Positions 24,549 through 34,535 are shown, counted from the first letter of the stretch. The stretch is DNA of 64,000 nucleotides from DATFMH01 sp035267045 (GCA_035267045.1 DATFMH010000147.1:1-64000), one strand, 5' to 3'. Program-made: numbers and translations. The notes: generated by a model from the letters alone, not told the origin.

Positions 24549-25583
24549 TTACTTTTTAGAAAAGCCTCTTGCTGCTAAGACTGCGTGAAATAACTGAATA
24601 TCTTTAGAGTCATGCAGGTTCTTTTGAACAAACTTGTTATAAAGATTTTTATTGAGATATTGATGATTTACACAATAATGTTGTGCTAATAACTGTACTT
24701 TGAGATAATCCCTTGCTTTATGTTCAGGGACATATTTCAACAGATTATTTATAGCTCTTCTACAGGTATTCAACTGACTCTCTTCATGGCTTATATCATT
24801 TACTCCGACTGTCGATTTAAAGCTTGAATTCAGTTTCCAACTTGCGAAATAAATATGTATGAAATTGTTCAGATGTTGAGATTGACTGAGTAAGGACTGC
24901 AAGCTAAAAAACCCCATATTTCTTGCATTGGACAAAATGGCATCACGTTTTTTCCTGAACATATTGTCGGACAGATAATATTGATCATTCAAATAAGACA
25001 GGGCATATGTAAAATAATCACCCATGGTCTGGTATACGTATATATTGAATGGAGTACCGGAAAGATCTTCCTTGGCAATCAATATGCGAAGATTCGCCAG
25101 TTTCAATATATTTTTCTTTCTGGTAGCAGATGTGGAATGCCGGGCAGCATCAATGGCATTTTGTAAAATGCAGTTTTGTTTGTAGTAATACTGGAAAGCC
25201 CTGTTATATTCAGCATTTAAAGATGACTCAGGGGAAGAAACTTTAACATCTCCCGGGAATTTGGAACCATTAAATGCAATACGGATATGTTGACCTGGAA
25301 TGGCGTAAATAGGATATGCAAAACTATGGTGCCTTATCCAAAGTACACTTGCCGTATCCAGAGGTATTTGTAAATGGAATTGGTGTTTATCAGACAGAAT
25401 TATTTTATGTGAATATGGTTCATGATATGGGTTATGAAGAAAACAATGGCTGATTTCCAGGGTATCAGTCCCCATATTTTGAAGATGACCAGATATAATA
25501 ACACTCTGTTGCCTGTTATTACAGGCTGACATCAATAATATGCCTGTTATCAATACAATGATATGATTACGTTGATTAGACAT
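24549..25583 (-). CDS. DUF4369-like lipoprotein lacking a thioredoxin domain
   Basis: A 344-aa lipoprotein: hydrophobic signal followed by lipobox LMSAC. Residues ~25-110 (SGHLQNMGTDTLEISHC, IPLDTASVLWIRHH, YAIPGQHIRIAFNG) resemble the beta-sandwich DUF4369 that precedes TlpA-type thioredoxin domains in many Bacteroidota. The remaining ~230 residues are helical and rich in Tyr, Asn, His and Lys, with no CxxC and no thioredoxin fold visible. Probably periplasm-facing. The DUF4369 assignment is by pattern only. It is upstream of, but 184 bp from, the M16 pair. Confidence 0.7.
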   Translation of the reverse strand: MSNQRNHIIVLITGILLMSACNNRQQSVIISGHLQNMGTDTLEISHCFLHNPYHEPYSHKIILSDKHQFHLQIPLDTASVLWIRHHSFAYPIYAIPGQHIRIAFNGSKFPGDVKVSSPESSLNAEYNRAFQYYYKQNCILQNAIDAARHSTSATRKKNILKLANLRILIAKEDLSGTPFNIYVYQTMGDYFTYALSYLNDQYYLSDNMFRKKRDAILSNARNMGFFSLQSLLSQSQHLNNFIHIYFASWKLNSSFKSTVGVNDISHEESQLNTCRRAINNLLKYVPEHKARDYLKVQLLAQHYCVNHQYLNKNLYNKFVQKNLHDSKDIQLFHAVLAARGFSKK

Positions 25584-25942
25584 GCTATGAATAGTATAAC
25601 TGTATTTTATTAGATGGATCTTAATATGGAATAATCTTTCTTGAGAAGAATAATACCCCTTTTTAGGTATAAACTTAACAGTGCATACATTTATTAACTA
25701 TTATTTACAGTTTTTGCTATTATGAATGGCTGTTATCAATAACAAATGAAATCTTTTTTAGATTTTATTACATAAAAGTAAAGCATAGGAGGAGCAGTGA
25801 TTATCATAAGTAATTTTTATGAATTTGAGATACTGTAACATCAATGCACCTGCGTGGTTAAAACAATTTGTTTTTGATCAGATGCCGTTTTTATGTAACC
25901 TTAAATTTTTAGTGGCAGGATTTATATAAAAATTTGAAAGAG
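25584..25942. other. Divergent intergenic region with small-ORF candidates
   Basis: About 360 bp, AT-rich. An AGGAGGAG at 25787-25794 sits 2 nt before GTG 25797, opening a 13-codon frame. A 36-codon ATG frame at 25819-25929 overlaps it and ends 13 bp before the next gene. Either could be a leader peptide; neither is convincing. No TAnnTTTG promoter was found. Confidence 0.4.
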
Positions 25943-27472
25943 ATGAAAACATCAAAACTATTCGTAATAATATTTATTCTGATCTTTACAATTAAAGATG
26001 TAAAAGCTCAGAATTACACATTGATCACCTACAATGTTGAGAATTTATTTGACGCCGACAGTATAGCTGTTTTTAATGATTATCACACACTCGATGCATA
26101 TGGCAATCGGCAGTATACAAAAGAAGATGTTTTAACGAAAATTCATAACATCACTAAAGTGCTTAAACAGTATAATGAAGGCAAGGGGCCGGAAATTATA
26201 CTGTTTGAGGAGTTAGAAAGTGATTTTTCACCTTCTAAGACAACCCGTGATGTGAATGCTCAAAAATTTTTGGATAAATATTCAAATACTTCATTAGACA
26301 GAATGTTGGGAGGCGGTTTTAATAAAACAATAGCCGATCTTCCATCGGAGCTGCTCTTATTAAAAGGGATGGCTGATGCTGGGTTGACCGGATATGATTA
26401 TCAGGCCGGATTTAGCAGAATGAAATCGAATGGAAAACCCATGCATGTTCAAAAATGTGTGGTATTTTCGCGTTTGCCTATTGAAAAGGATAAAACGAAA
26501 ATACATCCTATACCGGATGCAAGGCCTATTCTTGAGGTCTGGCTCAATGTGAGAGGCCATAATTTGATAGTCTTTGCTAATCATTGGAAATCGGGGGCGA
26601 GTTCACCCGAATTGGAACAAGCCAGAATTAAAGATGCAATAGTATTGCGAAATAGATTAAATATTCTGCTCAAAGAAAACCCTAATGCAGATATAATTAT
26701 AGGTGGTGATTTTAACAGTAGTTATAACCAACTTACGGTCATGCCGGAGCTGAAGGAAAGTGCAATTAATACGATTCTTCAATCAACAGGAAATGAGGAA
26801 GAAGTTGACAGGGGTCATTCGAAAAAGGTTTATAATCTCTGGTATGAGTTGCCATTGAATAAAAGAGGTTCTGAAGTGTATCGCGGGCACTGGAGTACAC
26901 TTATGCAAATAATGATAAGCTCGGGATTGTATGATTATGAAGGTATCCAATATGTAGATAACAGTTATAAAGTTGGTTCGTTCGATGGATTGAATGTAGA
27001 ATCGTATGATAATGCTCCGGAAAGATGGAGCTCAATCGGCAGTGGAAAGGGGTTCTCAGATCATTTCCCGGTAAGCATGCAGTTCAGGGTGGTAGACGAG
27101 AATAACTTCGCTCAAAAAATGCAATTAAAGAATCCGGGTCATAACGATGATAATAAGTGGAAGCCCATTCCTGTTATAACGAAGAAACCAGATATGAGTC
27201 AGGCATATAAACCTGAGAAATTGGAAGATATATCACTTAGACAGGTAAAATATTTTGATAAACTATTTTATCTTGAGAAACCGATTTCATCAAAAATGAA
27301 TGTCCTGGTTAAAGGACAAGTGTATCGGGTTTATTCTAATAACAGAAAAGTAAGACAAACGCTTAAACAGAATGCAGGTAAATCGACAGTACTACATTTT
27401 TTTGCACGGTTATCCAAATATCGAGATACGTGGGAATTTGTTATAGATACCCCTGATTATATATTAAATTAA
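25943..27472 (+). CDS. Secreted endonuclease/exonuclease/phosphatase-family protein
   Basis: A 509-aa exported protein. Signal peptide MKTSKLFVIIFILIFTIKDV to KAQ. EEP-fold motifs: TYNVENLFD, ILFEELES (metal-binding Glu), ANHWKSG (His), IIIGGDFNSSYNQ (catalytic Asp/Asn) and the C-terminal GFSDHFPVSM (Asp-His). All catalytic positions are present. Residues ~390-509 form an extra beta-rich domain, perhaps OB-like. Likely an extracellular or periplasmic nuclease/phosphoesterase; substrate unknown. ATG 25943 was chosen over TTG 25934 because it begins the signal peptide. Confidence 0.88.
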   Translation: MKTSKLFVIIFILIFTIKDVKAQNYTLITYNVENLFDADSIAVFNDYHTLDAYGNRQYTKEDVLTKIHNITKVLKQYNEGKGPEIILFEELESDFSPSKTTRDVNAQKFLDKYSNTSLDRMLGGGFNKTIADLPSELLLLKGMADAGLTGYDYQAGFSRMKSNGKPMHVQKCVVFSRLPIEKDKTKIHPIPDARPILEVWLNVRGHNLIVFANHWKSGASSPELEQARIKDAIVLRNRLNILLKENPNADIIIGGDFNSSYNQLTVMPELKESAINTILQSTGNEEEVDRGHSKKVYNLWYELPLNKRGSEVYRGHWSTLMQIMISSGLYDYEGIQYVDNSYKVGSFDGLNVESYDNAPERWSSIGSGKGFSDHFPVSMQFRVVDENNFAQKMQLKNPGHNDDNKWKPIPVITKKPDMSQAYKPEKLEDISLRQVKYFDKLFYLEKPISSKMNVLVKGQVYRVYSNNRKVRQTLKQNAGKSTVLHFFARLSKYRDTWEFVIDTPDYILN

Positions 27473-27535
27473 AAAATAGCCTGTTGTAAATTATTTGCCG
27501 GATGTTCTGATTTCAATGATGTACAAGTCGTATAG

Positions 27536-29551
27536 ATGGGAAGTTACTTTCATAATCAAATAAAATTTATTGGTTTACTTTGTCTCGCCTTTATGTTAAA
27601 TGGATGGGGTAAAAATTCATTGGCACAGGATCGATATCCTTTACCATCGCCATTACCTAAAGTGACCTATGGAGTTATTCCCGATACCATTCTTAAAATG
27701 CAAACCTATTCGAATGATCCATCGGCGGATTATATATATGTTTATAAAGGTGTGGATATCCATTTTGAAGTAAACGCCAACTCCATATCTGCAATTATTA
27801 AACATCATGTCCGTGTAAAAGTCTTCACTAAAGATGGCGAAAAGGCTTCTCTCGTTGATATCCCGTTTTATTTTAAGGATAATATCGAGCGTATTTTATC
27901 TATCAGGGGAATAACGGTACATGAAAATGGATCACGTGTTAAATTGGATACTACCAAAATCCGTACGATTGGTGTCAACGACCGGTATAAGCTAAAAGAA
28001 TTTGATATGCCGGCTGTTAAACCCGGTTCTGTTCTTGATTACACGTATACCATAAAACGTAGGTATATCGAAGAACTGCCGGATTTTTATTTTATGAACA
28101 CCGAACCCACACTCTATGCAAGAATCCGGTTGATCAACAGTAAATATATCCGTTATGATGCTACTCCTGTGAATATGAAAAATTCGCCACATTACATTCA
28201 GCAAAAAATCGACACAAGCAATGTACCGAAGATATTTACGGTTCCACAGCCTCCGAAAGTAGTGATTGATAACTGGTATGAGTTTAATGTTCCCGCACTG
28301 CGTAAAGAACCGTTTATAACTTCTCTGGATGATTACCGGTGGAAGATGAAATTTATTTGGAGTTCATTTGGCAACCCGAGACAGGTATTAGGGAAAAGCT
28401 GGGCTATAGTTGCTGCAGAAGTACGTAAACAAAATGGACTGGATGATAACATCCGGAAATATCCGGAGTTAGAACAAAAAGGGAAGAGTATAGCTGATTC
28501 CATTTCAGACCCCAAAGCACGGCTTGATAGTGTCTTCCGATATGTGAATAAAGCGATTACCTACGATGGAAGTCCGGCCGTATTCAGTAAACAGGATTTA
28601 CGGGAGGTATTAAAGGGCCAACCGGCTAACCAATCGTCTATCAACCAGGCATTGATTGCCATGCTTCGTGGCGCCGGATTTGAAGCTAATCCTATGCTAA
28701 TTGCGACTCGAAAATGGGGGAAAGTACTCAATCAATTTCCATCCCTGTATCAGTTTAATGGCATGATTGCTTATGCAAAGGTTGACGGGAAATCGTATTT
28801 CATGGATGCAACAATAAAAAATAGTTATCCAAACATGCTGCCGGTAAAAATGATAAATGGTTCCGGATTCCTGATAAAAAAAGATTCCTATAAATGGATT
28901 AAGCTGAATCCCGATAAAAGCCATTTTTCCATGAAAGTAAAAATTAATGCACAAATGGATACATCAGGGACCTTATCAGGCAAGATGACATCAGAAAATT
29001 ATGGCTATTTAGCCCAAAAAATTAGGAATCAGTACAATTCGAGTTTAAATAGTTTTGATATTGTTCATGAGGATCTATTCGGCAGGTATAATAATCCGGA
29101 CTTTTCGCACATATTATTTAACAACCTGAATAAACTGGATAAGCCGGTTATCCTTTCTGCCAATTTTCGTATTCCCAATTATGCGATAAGTTATCAATCG
29201 GGACTGGAATTGGAACCACTGGTTATTGGTTATATGATGAAAAATCCCCTTGGTGATAATAACCGTAATTTACCTGTTACTTTACAAGCACCGGAACATA
29301 TCGAAGTTGATTTTCAGATGGAGTTGCCGAAAGGATATGATCTGAAGCAAGTGCAAAATGATGTAAGTACAGCCATACCCGGTGCCCGCCTGGCATTTAA
29401 ATATGACTCGGGAAAACATATTTTAAAATATCATTTTATCGTAAGTGTCAACAGGAAAAATTTTGGCCAGGATCTGTTTCCACAATTGATAAATCTTTAT
29501 GAGAAATGGGTCGATATCAGTAAAACAAAAATTTTTATAGATAAAGACTAA
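27536..29551 (+). CDS. Exported DUF3857/transglutaminase-fold protein, catalytic residues lost
   Basis: A 671-aa exported protein: signal peptide ending NSLAQ. A DUF3857 beta domain spans roughly 60-250, and a transglutaminase-like core ~290-440. In the core, the usual catalytic Cys position reads GQPANQSSINQALIAMLRGAG and the His position FNGMIAYAK, so Cys and His are missing while the Asp remains (YFMDAT). The C-terminal ~230 residues are beta-rich (DUF2569/DUF3858-like region). Such proteins are common in Bacteroidota and probably act as scaffolds or binding proteins. It is followed 1 nt later by tsaB. Confidence 0.85.
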   Translation: MGSYFHNQIKFIGLLCLAFMLNGWGKNSLAQDRYPLPSPLPKVTYGVIPDTILKMQTYSNDPSADYIYVYKGVDIHFEVNANSISAIIKHHVRVKVFTKDGEKASLVDIPFYFKDNIERILSIRGITVHENGSRVKLDTTKIRTIGVNDRYKLKEFDMPAVKPGSVLDYTYTIKRRYIEELPDFYFMNTEPTLYARIRLINSKYIRYDATPVNMKNSPHYIQQKIDTSNVPKIFTVPQPPKVVIDNWYEFNVPALRKEPFITSLDDYRWKMKFIWSSFGNPRQVLGKSWAIVAAEVRKQNGLDDNIRKYPELEQKGKSIADSISDPKARLDSVFRYVNKAITYDGSPAVFSKQDLREVLKGQPANQSSINQALIAMLRGAGFEANPMLIATRKWGKVLNQFPSLYQFNGMIAYAKVDGKSYFMDATIKNSYPNMLPVKMINGSGFLIKKDSYKWIKLNPDKSHFSMKVKINAQMDTSGTLSGKMTSENYGYLAQKIRNQYNSSLNSFDIVHEDLFGRYNNPDFSHILFNNLNKLDKPVILSANFRIPNYAISYQSGLELEPLVIGYMMKNPLGDNNRNLPVTLQAPEHIEVDFQMELPKGYDLKQVQNDVSTAIPGARLAFKYDSGKHILKYHFIVSVNRKNFGQDLFPQLINLYEKWVDISKTKIFIDKD

Positions 29552-29552
29552 C

Positions 29553-30266
29553 GTGATACAAAATCCTGATACTATTCTTGCATTGGACACAAGTACGAAA
29601 ATCTGTACGGTCGCACTACGTACTGCCGATAATAAAGTTATATGTAAATGGGAAAAAGGCCAGGGAATTCACTCAGAGCTTCTGTTTGTGTTTATTCAGG
29701 AAGTATTGAGTGAAGCAGATATGTCAATAGATGAATTGAATGGCGTAATAGTAACCCGGGGCCCTGGTTCTTACACCGGATTACGTATTTCTGCAAGTGC
29801 TGTTAAAGGGCTATTATTTAATCGTGCAATTCCTCTTTATGGTGTTAATACCCTGGCTTATTTTGCAGAAGCCGGTTTTGGTGTTGAATCGGAATTTAAA
29901 CGTATTCACTCTGTTATAGATGCCAGAAGGGTTCATCTTTATCATCAATTGTATGAAAACATATCGGGTGAATTACGTCCGCTCACTCAGGTGGCCGTGA
30001 GAAAAATTGGATCCCTTAATGACATCATAGAACCTGGTGATGCTATTATCGGATCAGGCATAAGTCGATTGCCTGATGGCCTTCTTTCAAATTTACAGGT
30101 GATGGATGATTCATTGATAAGAGCATCAGCTCTTATTACTATTTATGACAAGAATATTAAGTTAAACGGTTCCTTTGAAGATGATGATATAATCCGGATA
30201 GTTAAGCCGGATGACTTTGAGCCAGATTATTATAACAAAAGTGAACCGCAAGTAAATAAAAAGTAA
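29553..30266 (+). CDS. tsaB: tRNA t6A37 synthesis partner TsaB
   Basis: The 237-aa product is an ASKHA-fold protein that works with TsaD and TsaE to make threonylcarbamoyl-A37 in tRNA. Motifs are ILALDTSTKICTVAL, HSELLFVFIQEVL and the family signature RGPGSYTGLRISASAVKGL. It starts with GTG one nucleotide after the DUF3857 gene's stop codon, an unusual operon partner. Confidence 0.93.
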   Translation: MIQNPDTILALDTSTKICTVALRTADNKVICKWEKGQGIHSELLFVFIQEVLSEADMSIDELNGVIVTRGPGSYTGLRISASAVKGLLFNRAIPLYGVNTLAYFAEAGFGVESEFKRIHSVIDARRVHLYHQLYENISGELRPLTQVAVRKIGSLNDIIEPGDAIIGSGISRLPDGLLSNLQVMDDSLIRASALITIYDKNIKLNGSFEDDDIIRIVKPDDFEPDYYNKSEPQVNKK

Positions 30267-30291
30267 TGTATATTGGATTTGATGCCTGTAT

Positions 30292-30321
30292 TTTGGCTTG
30301 TATACATATTCATTATCTTTA
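30292..30321 (+). promoter_or_regulatory. Bacteroidota-type promoter for accD
   Basis: TTTG (30292-30295), an 18-bp spacer, then TATCTTTA (30314-30321), one base off TAnnTTTG, ending 32 bp before the accD start. Confidence 0.5.
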
Positions 30322-30353
30322 TTACTCATTGGAATTAATCAAAATTATTAAAC

Positions 30354-31205
30354 ATGGCTTGGTTTAAACGCGACGAGACTAACATTAGAACCCGTACCCC
30401 AAAAGAAATGCCGGAAGGTGTTTGGGTAAAAGTTCCAACAACCGGCGAAACAATTCACAGAAGAGAATTAGAAGATAATTTATGGGTGGATCCGTTGAGC
30501 GGGTATCATTTTCCTGTTGGAAGTAATGAATATTTTGCCATACTGTTTGATAATGGTGAATATGAAGAACTGGGACAGGAAATTAAGCCATCTGATCCCC
30601 TGGATTTTGAAGATCGTAAGAAATACAGTGATCGTCTTGCCGATACTCAACAAAAAACGGGTTTATCAGACGCTGTTCGTGTCGGTGTTGGCCAATTAAA
30701 AGGTATCGATGTTGTAGTCGGTTGCATGGATTTCAAGTTTATAGGTGGCAGCATGGGTTCGGTTGTTGGTGAACGAATAGCGCGAGCCATTGATCATGCC
30801 CGAGAAAATAAATTCCCATTCATTATGATTTCACAATCGGGTGGTGCACGTATGATGGAAAGTGTGCTAAGCCTGATGCAGATGGCTAAAACGGCATCAA
30901 AATTGGCATTATTGAATGAAGATAAGATTCCCTACATCTCTTATATGACAAATCCGACTACCGGGGGGGTTACCGCGAGTTTTGCCATGCTCGGAGATTT
31001 TAACATTGCAGAACCGGGAGCTCTGATTGGTTTTGCAGGACCACGTGTTATCAGACAGACTATAGGTCGTGATTTACCTGAGGGGTTTCAACGCTCTGAA
31101 TATTTACTGGAGCATGGTTTCCTGGATTTCATCGTACCAAGAACCCAAATGAAAAGCAAGCTCGCCAAATTGCTTAAGATATTATTACATAAATACGAGA
31201 TGTAA
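30354..31205 (+). CDS. accD: Acetyl-CoA carboxylase carboxyltransferase subunit beta, no zinc ribbon
   Basis: The 283-aa beta subunit works with AccA to transfer carboxyl from biotin to acetyl-CoA, the first step of fatty-acid synthesis. The core is fully conserved: FKFIGGSMGSVVGERIARA, SQSGGARMMESVLSLMQMAKT, DPTTGG-type NPTTGGVTASFAMLGD and LIGFAGPRVIRQT. The N-terminal zinc ribbon found in E. coli AccD is degenerate: its four Cys align with Val27, Thr30, Asp46 and Ser49. To my knowledge this loss is typical of Bacteroidota AccD, so it also serves as a lineage marker. Its own promoter is plausible; a peptidase gene follows by 38 bp. Confidence 0.96.
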   Translation: MAWFKRDETNIRTRTPKEMPEGVWVKVPTTGETIHRRELEDNLWVDPLSGYHFPVGSNEYFAILFDNGEYEELGQEIKPSDPLDFEDRKKYSDRLADTQQKTGLSDAVRVGVGQLKGIDVVVGCMDFKFIGGSMGSVVGERIARAIDHARENKFPFIMISQSGGARMMESVLSLMQMAKTASKLALLNEDKIPYISYMTNPTTGGVTASFAMLGDFNIAEPGALIGFAGPRVIRQTIGRDLPEGFQRSEYLLEHGFLDFIVPRTQMKSKLAKLLKILLHKYEM

Positions 31206-31243
31206 CGGTTAGTTATCTCCAACTGTCAGTCAATCTAATAGCT

Positions 31244-33454
31244 ATGAAATCGATAAGAATAAACGCCTTAATGGTGGTTGGGGTGTTGTTATTCCTGAAC
31301 CTGCCTCTACTGAAAGCACAAGAGAAAAAAAGTATTTCATTTGATAACATTTTTGACGGTACATTTAAACAGGAAAGCGTCCAAAAAGTTAACTGGATGA
31401 AAGATGGTCGCTATTATTCGGCATTAAAACATGTAGGGGAGAACGGAACCAGCGAAATACGGAAGTATGATATTCTCAATGAAAAATATGAAATATTAGT
31501 AAAGAGTAACGACCTCATCCCCAAAGATTCAACCAATCCAATTCAAATAAATGATTATCAATTCTCATCAGATGAACATAAACTGTTATTAAAAACGGAT
31601 GTAATCCATATCTGGAGAAGAACTACCCGGGCATATTATTACGTTTATGATTTACAAAGTCAAAAGTTGACACGGGTAAGTCCCGGGAACGGGCGTTTGT
31701 CGGAGGCTACATTATCTCCGGATGGTGATATGGTCGCCTACGTAAGGGATAACAACCTGTATTACATGAATCTCGATACCGGCAAGCAAACACAGATTAC
31801 AACCGATGGCGCGAAGAATAAGATTATAAATGGTTTGCCGGATTGGGTTTACGAAGAGGAATTTGATTTCTTCAAAGCGTTTAAATGGTCGCCGGATGGG
31901 AAAAGAATTGTTTTTTACCGCTTTGATGAACGGCGTGTGCCTGAATATCAATTTCCAGAATATGGGGGGACATATCCTTCAGCAGTGAAATACAAATACC
32001 CGAAAGCCGGGTATCCCAATTCTATTGTGAAAATAGGAGTGTACGATCTGGGTAACGGATCAACAAAATGGATGGATATTGGCCAAAACACGGATCAGTA
32101 TATACCGCGTGTCAACTGGACACAAAATCCTGAAGTGCTGGCAATCCGGCGTATGAATCGTCTTCAAAACCATCAGGACCTGATGTTAGGTGACGTCATA
32201 ACTGGAAAAACCCATATTATAAAAACTGAAACGAACAAGGCGTGGATCGATGTAAATGACGACCTGACTTTTTTGAATAATGGCAAAGAATTTTTGTATG
32301 TAAGTGAGGAGGATGGTTACAATCACATTTATCTTTACAAAATGGATGGCACGGTCATCCGTAAAATAACCAAAGGAGATTGGTCTGTTACGAATATCGC
32401 CGGCATCAATCAAAAGAAGAAAACAATTTATTATCTGAGTACGGAGAATTCACCTATCCAGCGACAGTTATACAGTATCCGGTTTAATGGAGAGCATAAA
32501 CGTCAGCTTACGACGAAACAAGGTGTCCATAATATAGACATGAGTCCGGATGCCAAATATTATCTGGATTATGCTTCCAACCTGCATTCAGCTTTGGAGG
32601 TAACGCTGCATGATGCATCTGGAAAACAATTGCGCATGCTTGAAGACAATAGCGGGCTTAAAAAAACGCTGTCGGAATATAATATGCCGGATAAGGAATT
32701 GACGACCGTAACCGTTGATGATTCTGTCAAATTGAATGCCTGCATGATCAAGCCGCCGAACTTCAATCCTAATAAAAAATACCCGGTATTGTTTACAGTT
32801 TACGGCGGACCCGGAAGCCAATCTGTGATGGATCATTTTGGAACCGGTATGACAGATTTGTGGCACGATTATCTGGCAACGAAAGGCTATATCATATTTT
32901 GTGTTGATAACCGGGGTACTGGTGGTCGGGGACAGGCTTTTGAAAAGATTGTTTACAAAAATTTGGGACATTATGAAGTTCACGATCAGATAGCTGCTGC
33001 TAAATATTTGCAGACACTGCCTTATGTCGAAGCAAACAGAATTGGCATTTGGGGATGGAGTTATGGTGGTTATATGTCGACTTTTAGCCTTGAACGAGGC
33101 AACGATGTCTTTAAGATGGCAATCGCTGTCGCTCCTGTAACGAGTTGGAGATATTACGATACGATTTATACGGAACGTTATATGCAGACTCCGCAGTTGA
33201 ATCCCAAAGGATACGAAGAAAGTGCCCCGTTAAATTATGCTAATCAGATAAAAGGGAAATACTTATTAGTGCAGGGAACAGGTGACGATAACGTTCATTT
33301 CGAGAATTCTGTTATGTTGGTCAATCAGTTGATTAAATATGACATCCCTTTTCAAACGATGTATTTTCCCAACAGGAACCACAGCATTTATGGTGGCAAT
33401 TCCCGCCGTTATCTCTTTGAATTGTTAAGCCGGTTTGTTTTTAAGAATCTCTGA
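31244..33454 (+). CDS. Exported dipeptidyl-peptidase IV (S9B)
   Basis: A 736-aa exported serine peptidase. Signal peptide ends LLKAQ. An eight-bladed propeller spans ~40-490 and includes WVYEEEF, the Glu pair that binds the substrate amino terminus in DPP IV. The alpha/beta-hydrolase domain holds Ser in GWSYGGY (about 605), Asp in TGDDNVH (about 681) and His in NRNHSIYG (about 713). It should release N-terminal Xaa-Pro dipeptides in the periplasm. Confidence 0.95.
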   Translation: MKSIRINALMVVGVLLFLNLPLLKAQEKKSISFDNIFDGTFKQESVQKVNWMKDGRYYSALKHVGENGTSEIRKYDILNEKYEILVKSNDLIPKDSTNPIQINDYQFSSDEHKLLLKTDVIHIWRRTTRAYYYVYDLQSQKLTRVSPGNGRLSEATLSPDGDMVAYVRDNNLYYMNLDTGKQTQITTDGAKNKIINGLPDWVYEEEFDFFKAFKWSPDGKRIVFYRFDERRVPEYQFPEYGGTYPSAVKYKYPKAGYPNSIVKIGVYDLGNGSTKWMDIGQNTDQYIPRVNWTQNPEVLAIRRMNRLQNHQDLMLGDVITGKTHIIKTETNKAWIDVNDDLTFLNNGKEFLYVSEEDGYNHIYLYKMDGTVIRKITKGDWSVTNIAGINQKKKTIYYLSTENSPIQRQLYSIRFNGEHKRQLTTKQGVHNIDMSPDAKYYLDYASNLHSALEVTLHDASGKQLRMLEDNSGLKKTLSEYNMPDKELTTVTVDDSVKLNACMIKPPNFNPNKKYPVLFTVYGGPGSQSVMDHFGTGMTDLWHDYLATKGYIIFCVDNRGTGGRGQAFEKIVYKNLGHYEVHDQIAAAKYLQTLPYVEANRIGIWGWSYGGYMSTFSLERGNDVFKMAIAVAPVTSWRYYDTIYTERYMQTPQLNPKGYEESAPLNYANQIKGKYLLVQGTGDDNVHFENSVMLVNQLIKYDIPFQTMYFPNRNHSIYGGNSRRYLFELLSRFVFKNL

Positions 33455-33551
33455 TTTTGATTTTATGTAAGGTAGTAAGACTGAATGTATCTTATACTCG
33501 GGTATGACTACCTCTAATTATAATGTTTAGTTATAGAATAATTATTATCAC

Positions 33552-34535
33552 ATGCGCTTCGCAGATTACGCCAAAATTTATATAAAAGCCGGAGACGGCG
33601 GACCCGGATCCGTTCATTTCAGAAGAGAAAAATTTGTGCCTAAAGGTGGCCCTGACGGAGGGGATGGCGGAAAGGGCGGAGATATTATTCTCCGTGGTAA
33701 TGCTCAGATGGGCACGTTACTTGACTTGCGGTATAAAAAATTTATAAAAGCTACTAAAGGTGAAGGCGGTGCCGGATCTCAAAAAACCGGAAAGGACGCC
33801 GAGCCAATAATATTAGATGTACCGCTTGGTTCTGTAGCCTATGAAGAAGAGACGCGAAAAATTCTTGGTGAAATCACCGAAGACAATCAAAAGCTTGTTA
33901 TAGCAAGAGGTGGTAAAGGTGGTTTGGGTAATGCACATTTTAAAAGTGCCACGAATCAGACCCCTCGTTATGCTCAGCCTGGAGAAGAAGGTGAAGAAAA
34001 AGTCGTTGAAATTGAATTGAAATTAATAGCTGACGTAGGGCTTGTCGGATTTCCCAATGCCGGTAAAAGTACGTTATTGTCGGCTTTGTCAGCGGCTAAA
34101 CCGAAGATAGCAGATTATCCTTTTACAACTCTTGAACCTAACCTCGGCGTGGTAACAATGCCTGATTATCGTAGTTTTGTAATGGCGGATATACCGGGTA
34201 TAATCGAAGAGGCACACGAAGGTAAGGGTTTGGGAATCAGATTCTTGCGACATATCGAACGGAATATAGTGTTACTGTTCGTTATAAGTGCCGATAGTGA
34301 AATTGAATATGAATATAAGGCGCTCTGTAATGAATTGGAGGCATATAGAAAGGACCTGCTTCAAAAACCCCGTATTGTCGCCATTTCCAAAATGGATTTA
34401 AAAGAAGGATATAAGTTGGATGAAGAAATAGATCTGGGTGTGCCGTATATCACTATTTCATCAGCTACGGGACATAACCTGGATAAGCTCAAAGAGATGA
34501 TTTGGGAGGAATTAGAGAAACAGAAGAATGAATGA
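33552..34535 (+). CDS. obg: Obg-family GTPase
   Basis: A 327-aa ribosome-associated GTPase. The glycine-rich Obg domain fills residues 1-157 (AGDGGPGSVHFRREKFVPKG, GGDGGKGGD). The G domain has G1 GFPNAGKST, the switch I segment around PFTTLEPNLG, G3 DIPG and G4 reading SKMD. It lacks the C-terminal OCT domain. The 3' end overlaps dprA by 8 bp. Confidence 0.96.
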   Translation: MRFADYAKIYIKAGDGGPGSVHFRREKFVPKGGPDGGDGGKGGDIILRGNAQMGTLLDLRYKKFIKATKGEGGAGSQKTGKDAEPIILDVPLGSVAYEEETRKILGEITEDNQKLVIARGGKGGLGNAHFKSATNQTPRYAQPGEEGEEKVVEIELKLIADVGLVGFPNAGKSTLLSALSAAKPKIADYPFTTLEPNLGVVTMPDYRSFVMADIPGIIEEAHEGKGLGIRFLRHIERNIVLLFVISADSEIEYEYKALCNELEAYRKDLLQKPRIVAISKMDLKEGYKLDEEIDLGVPYITISSATGHNLDKLKEMIWEELEKQKNE

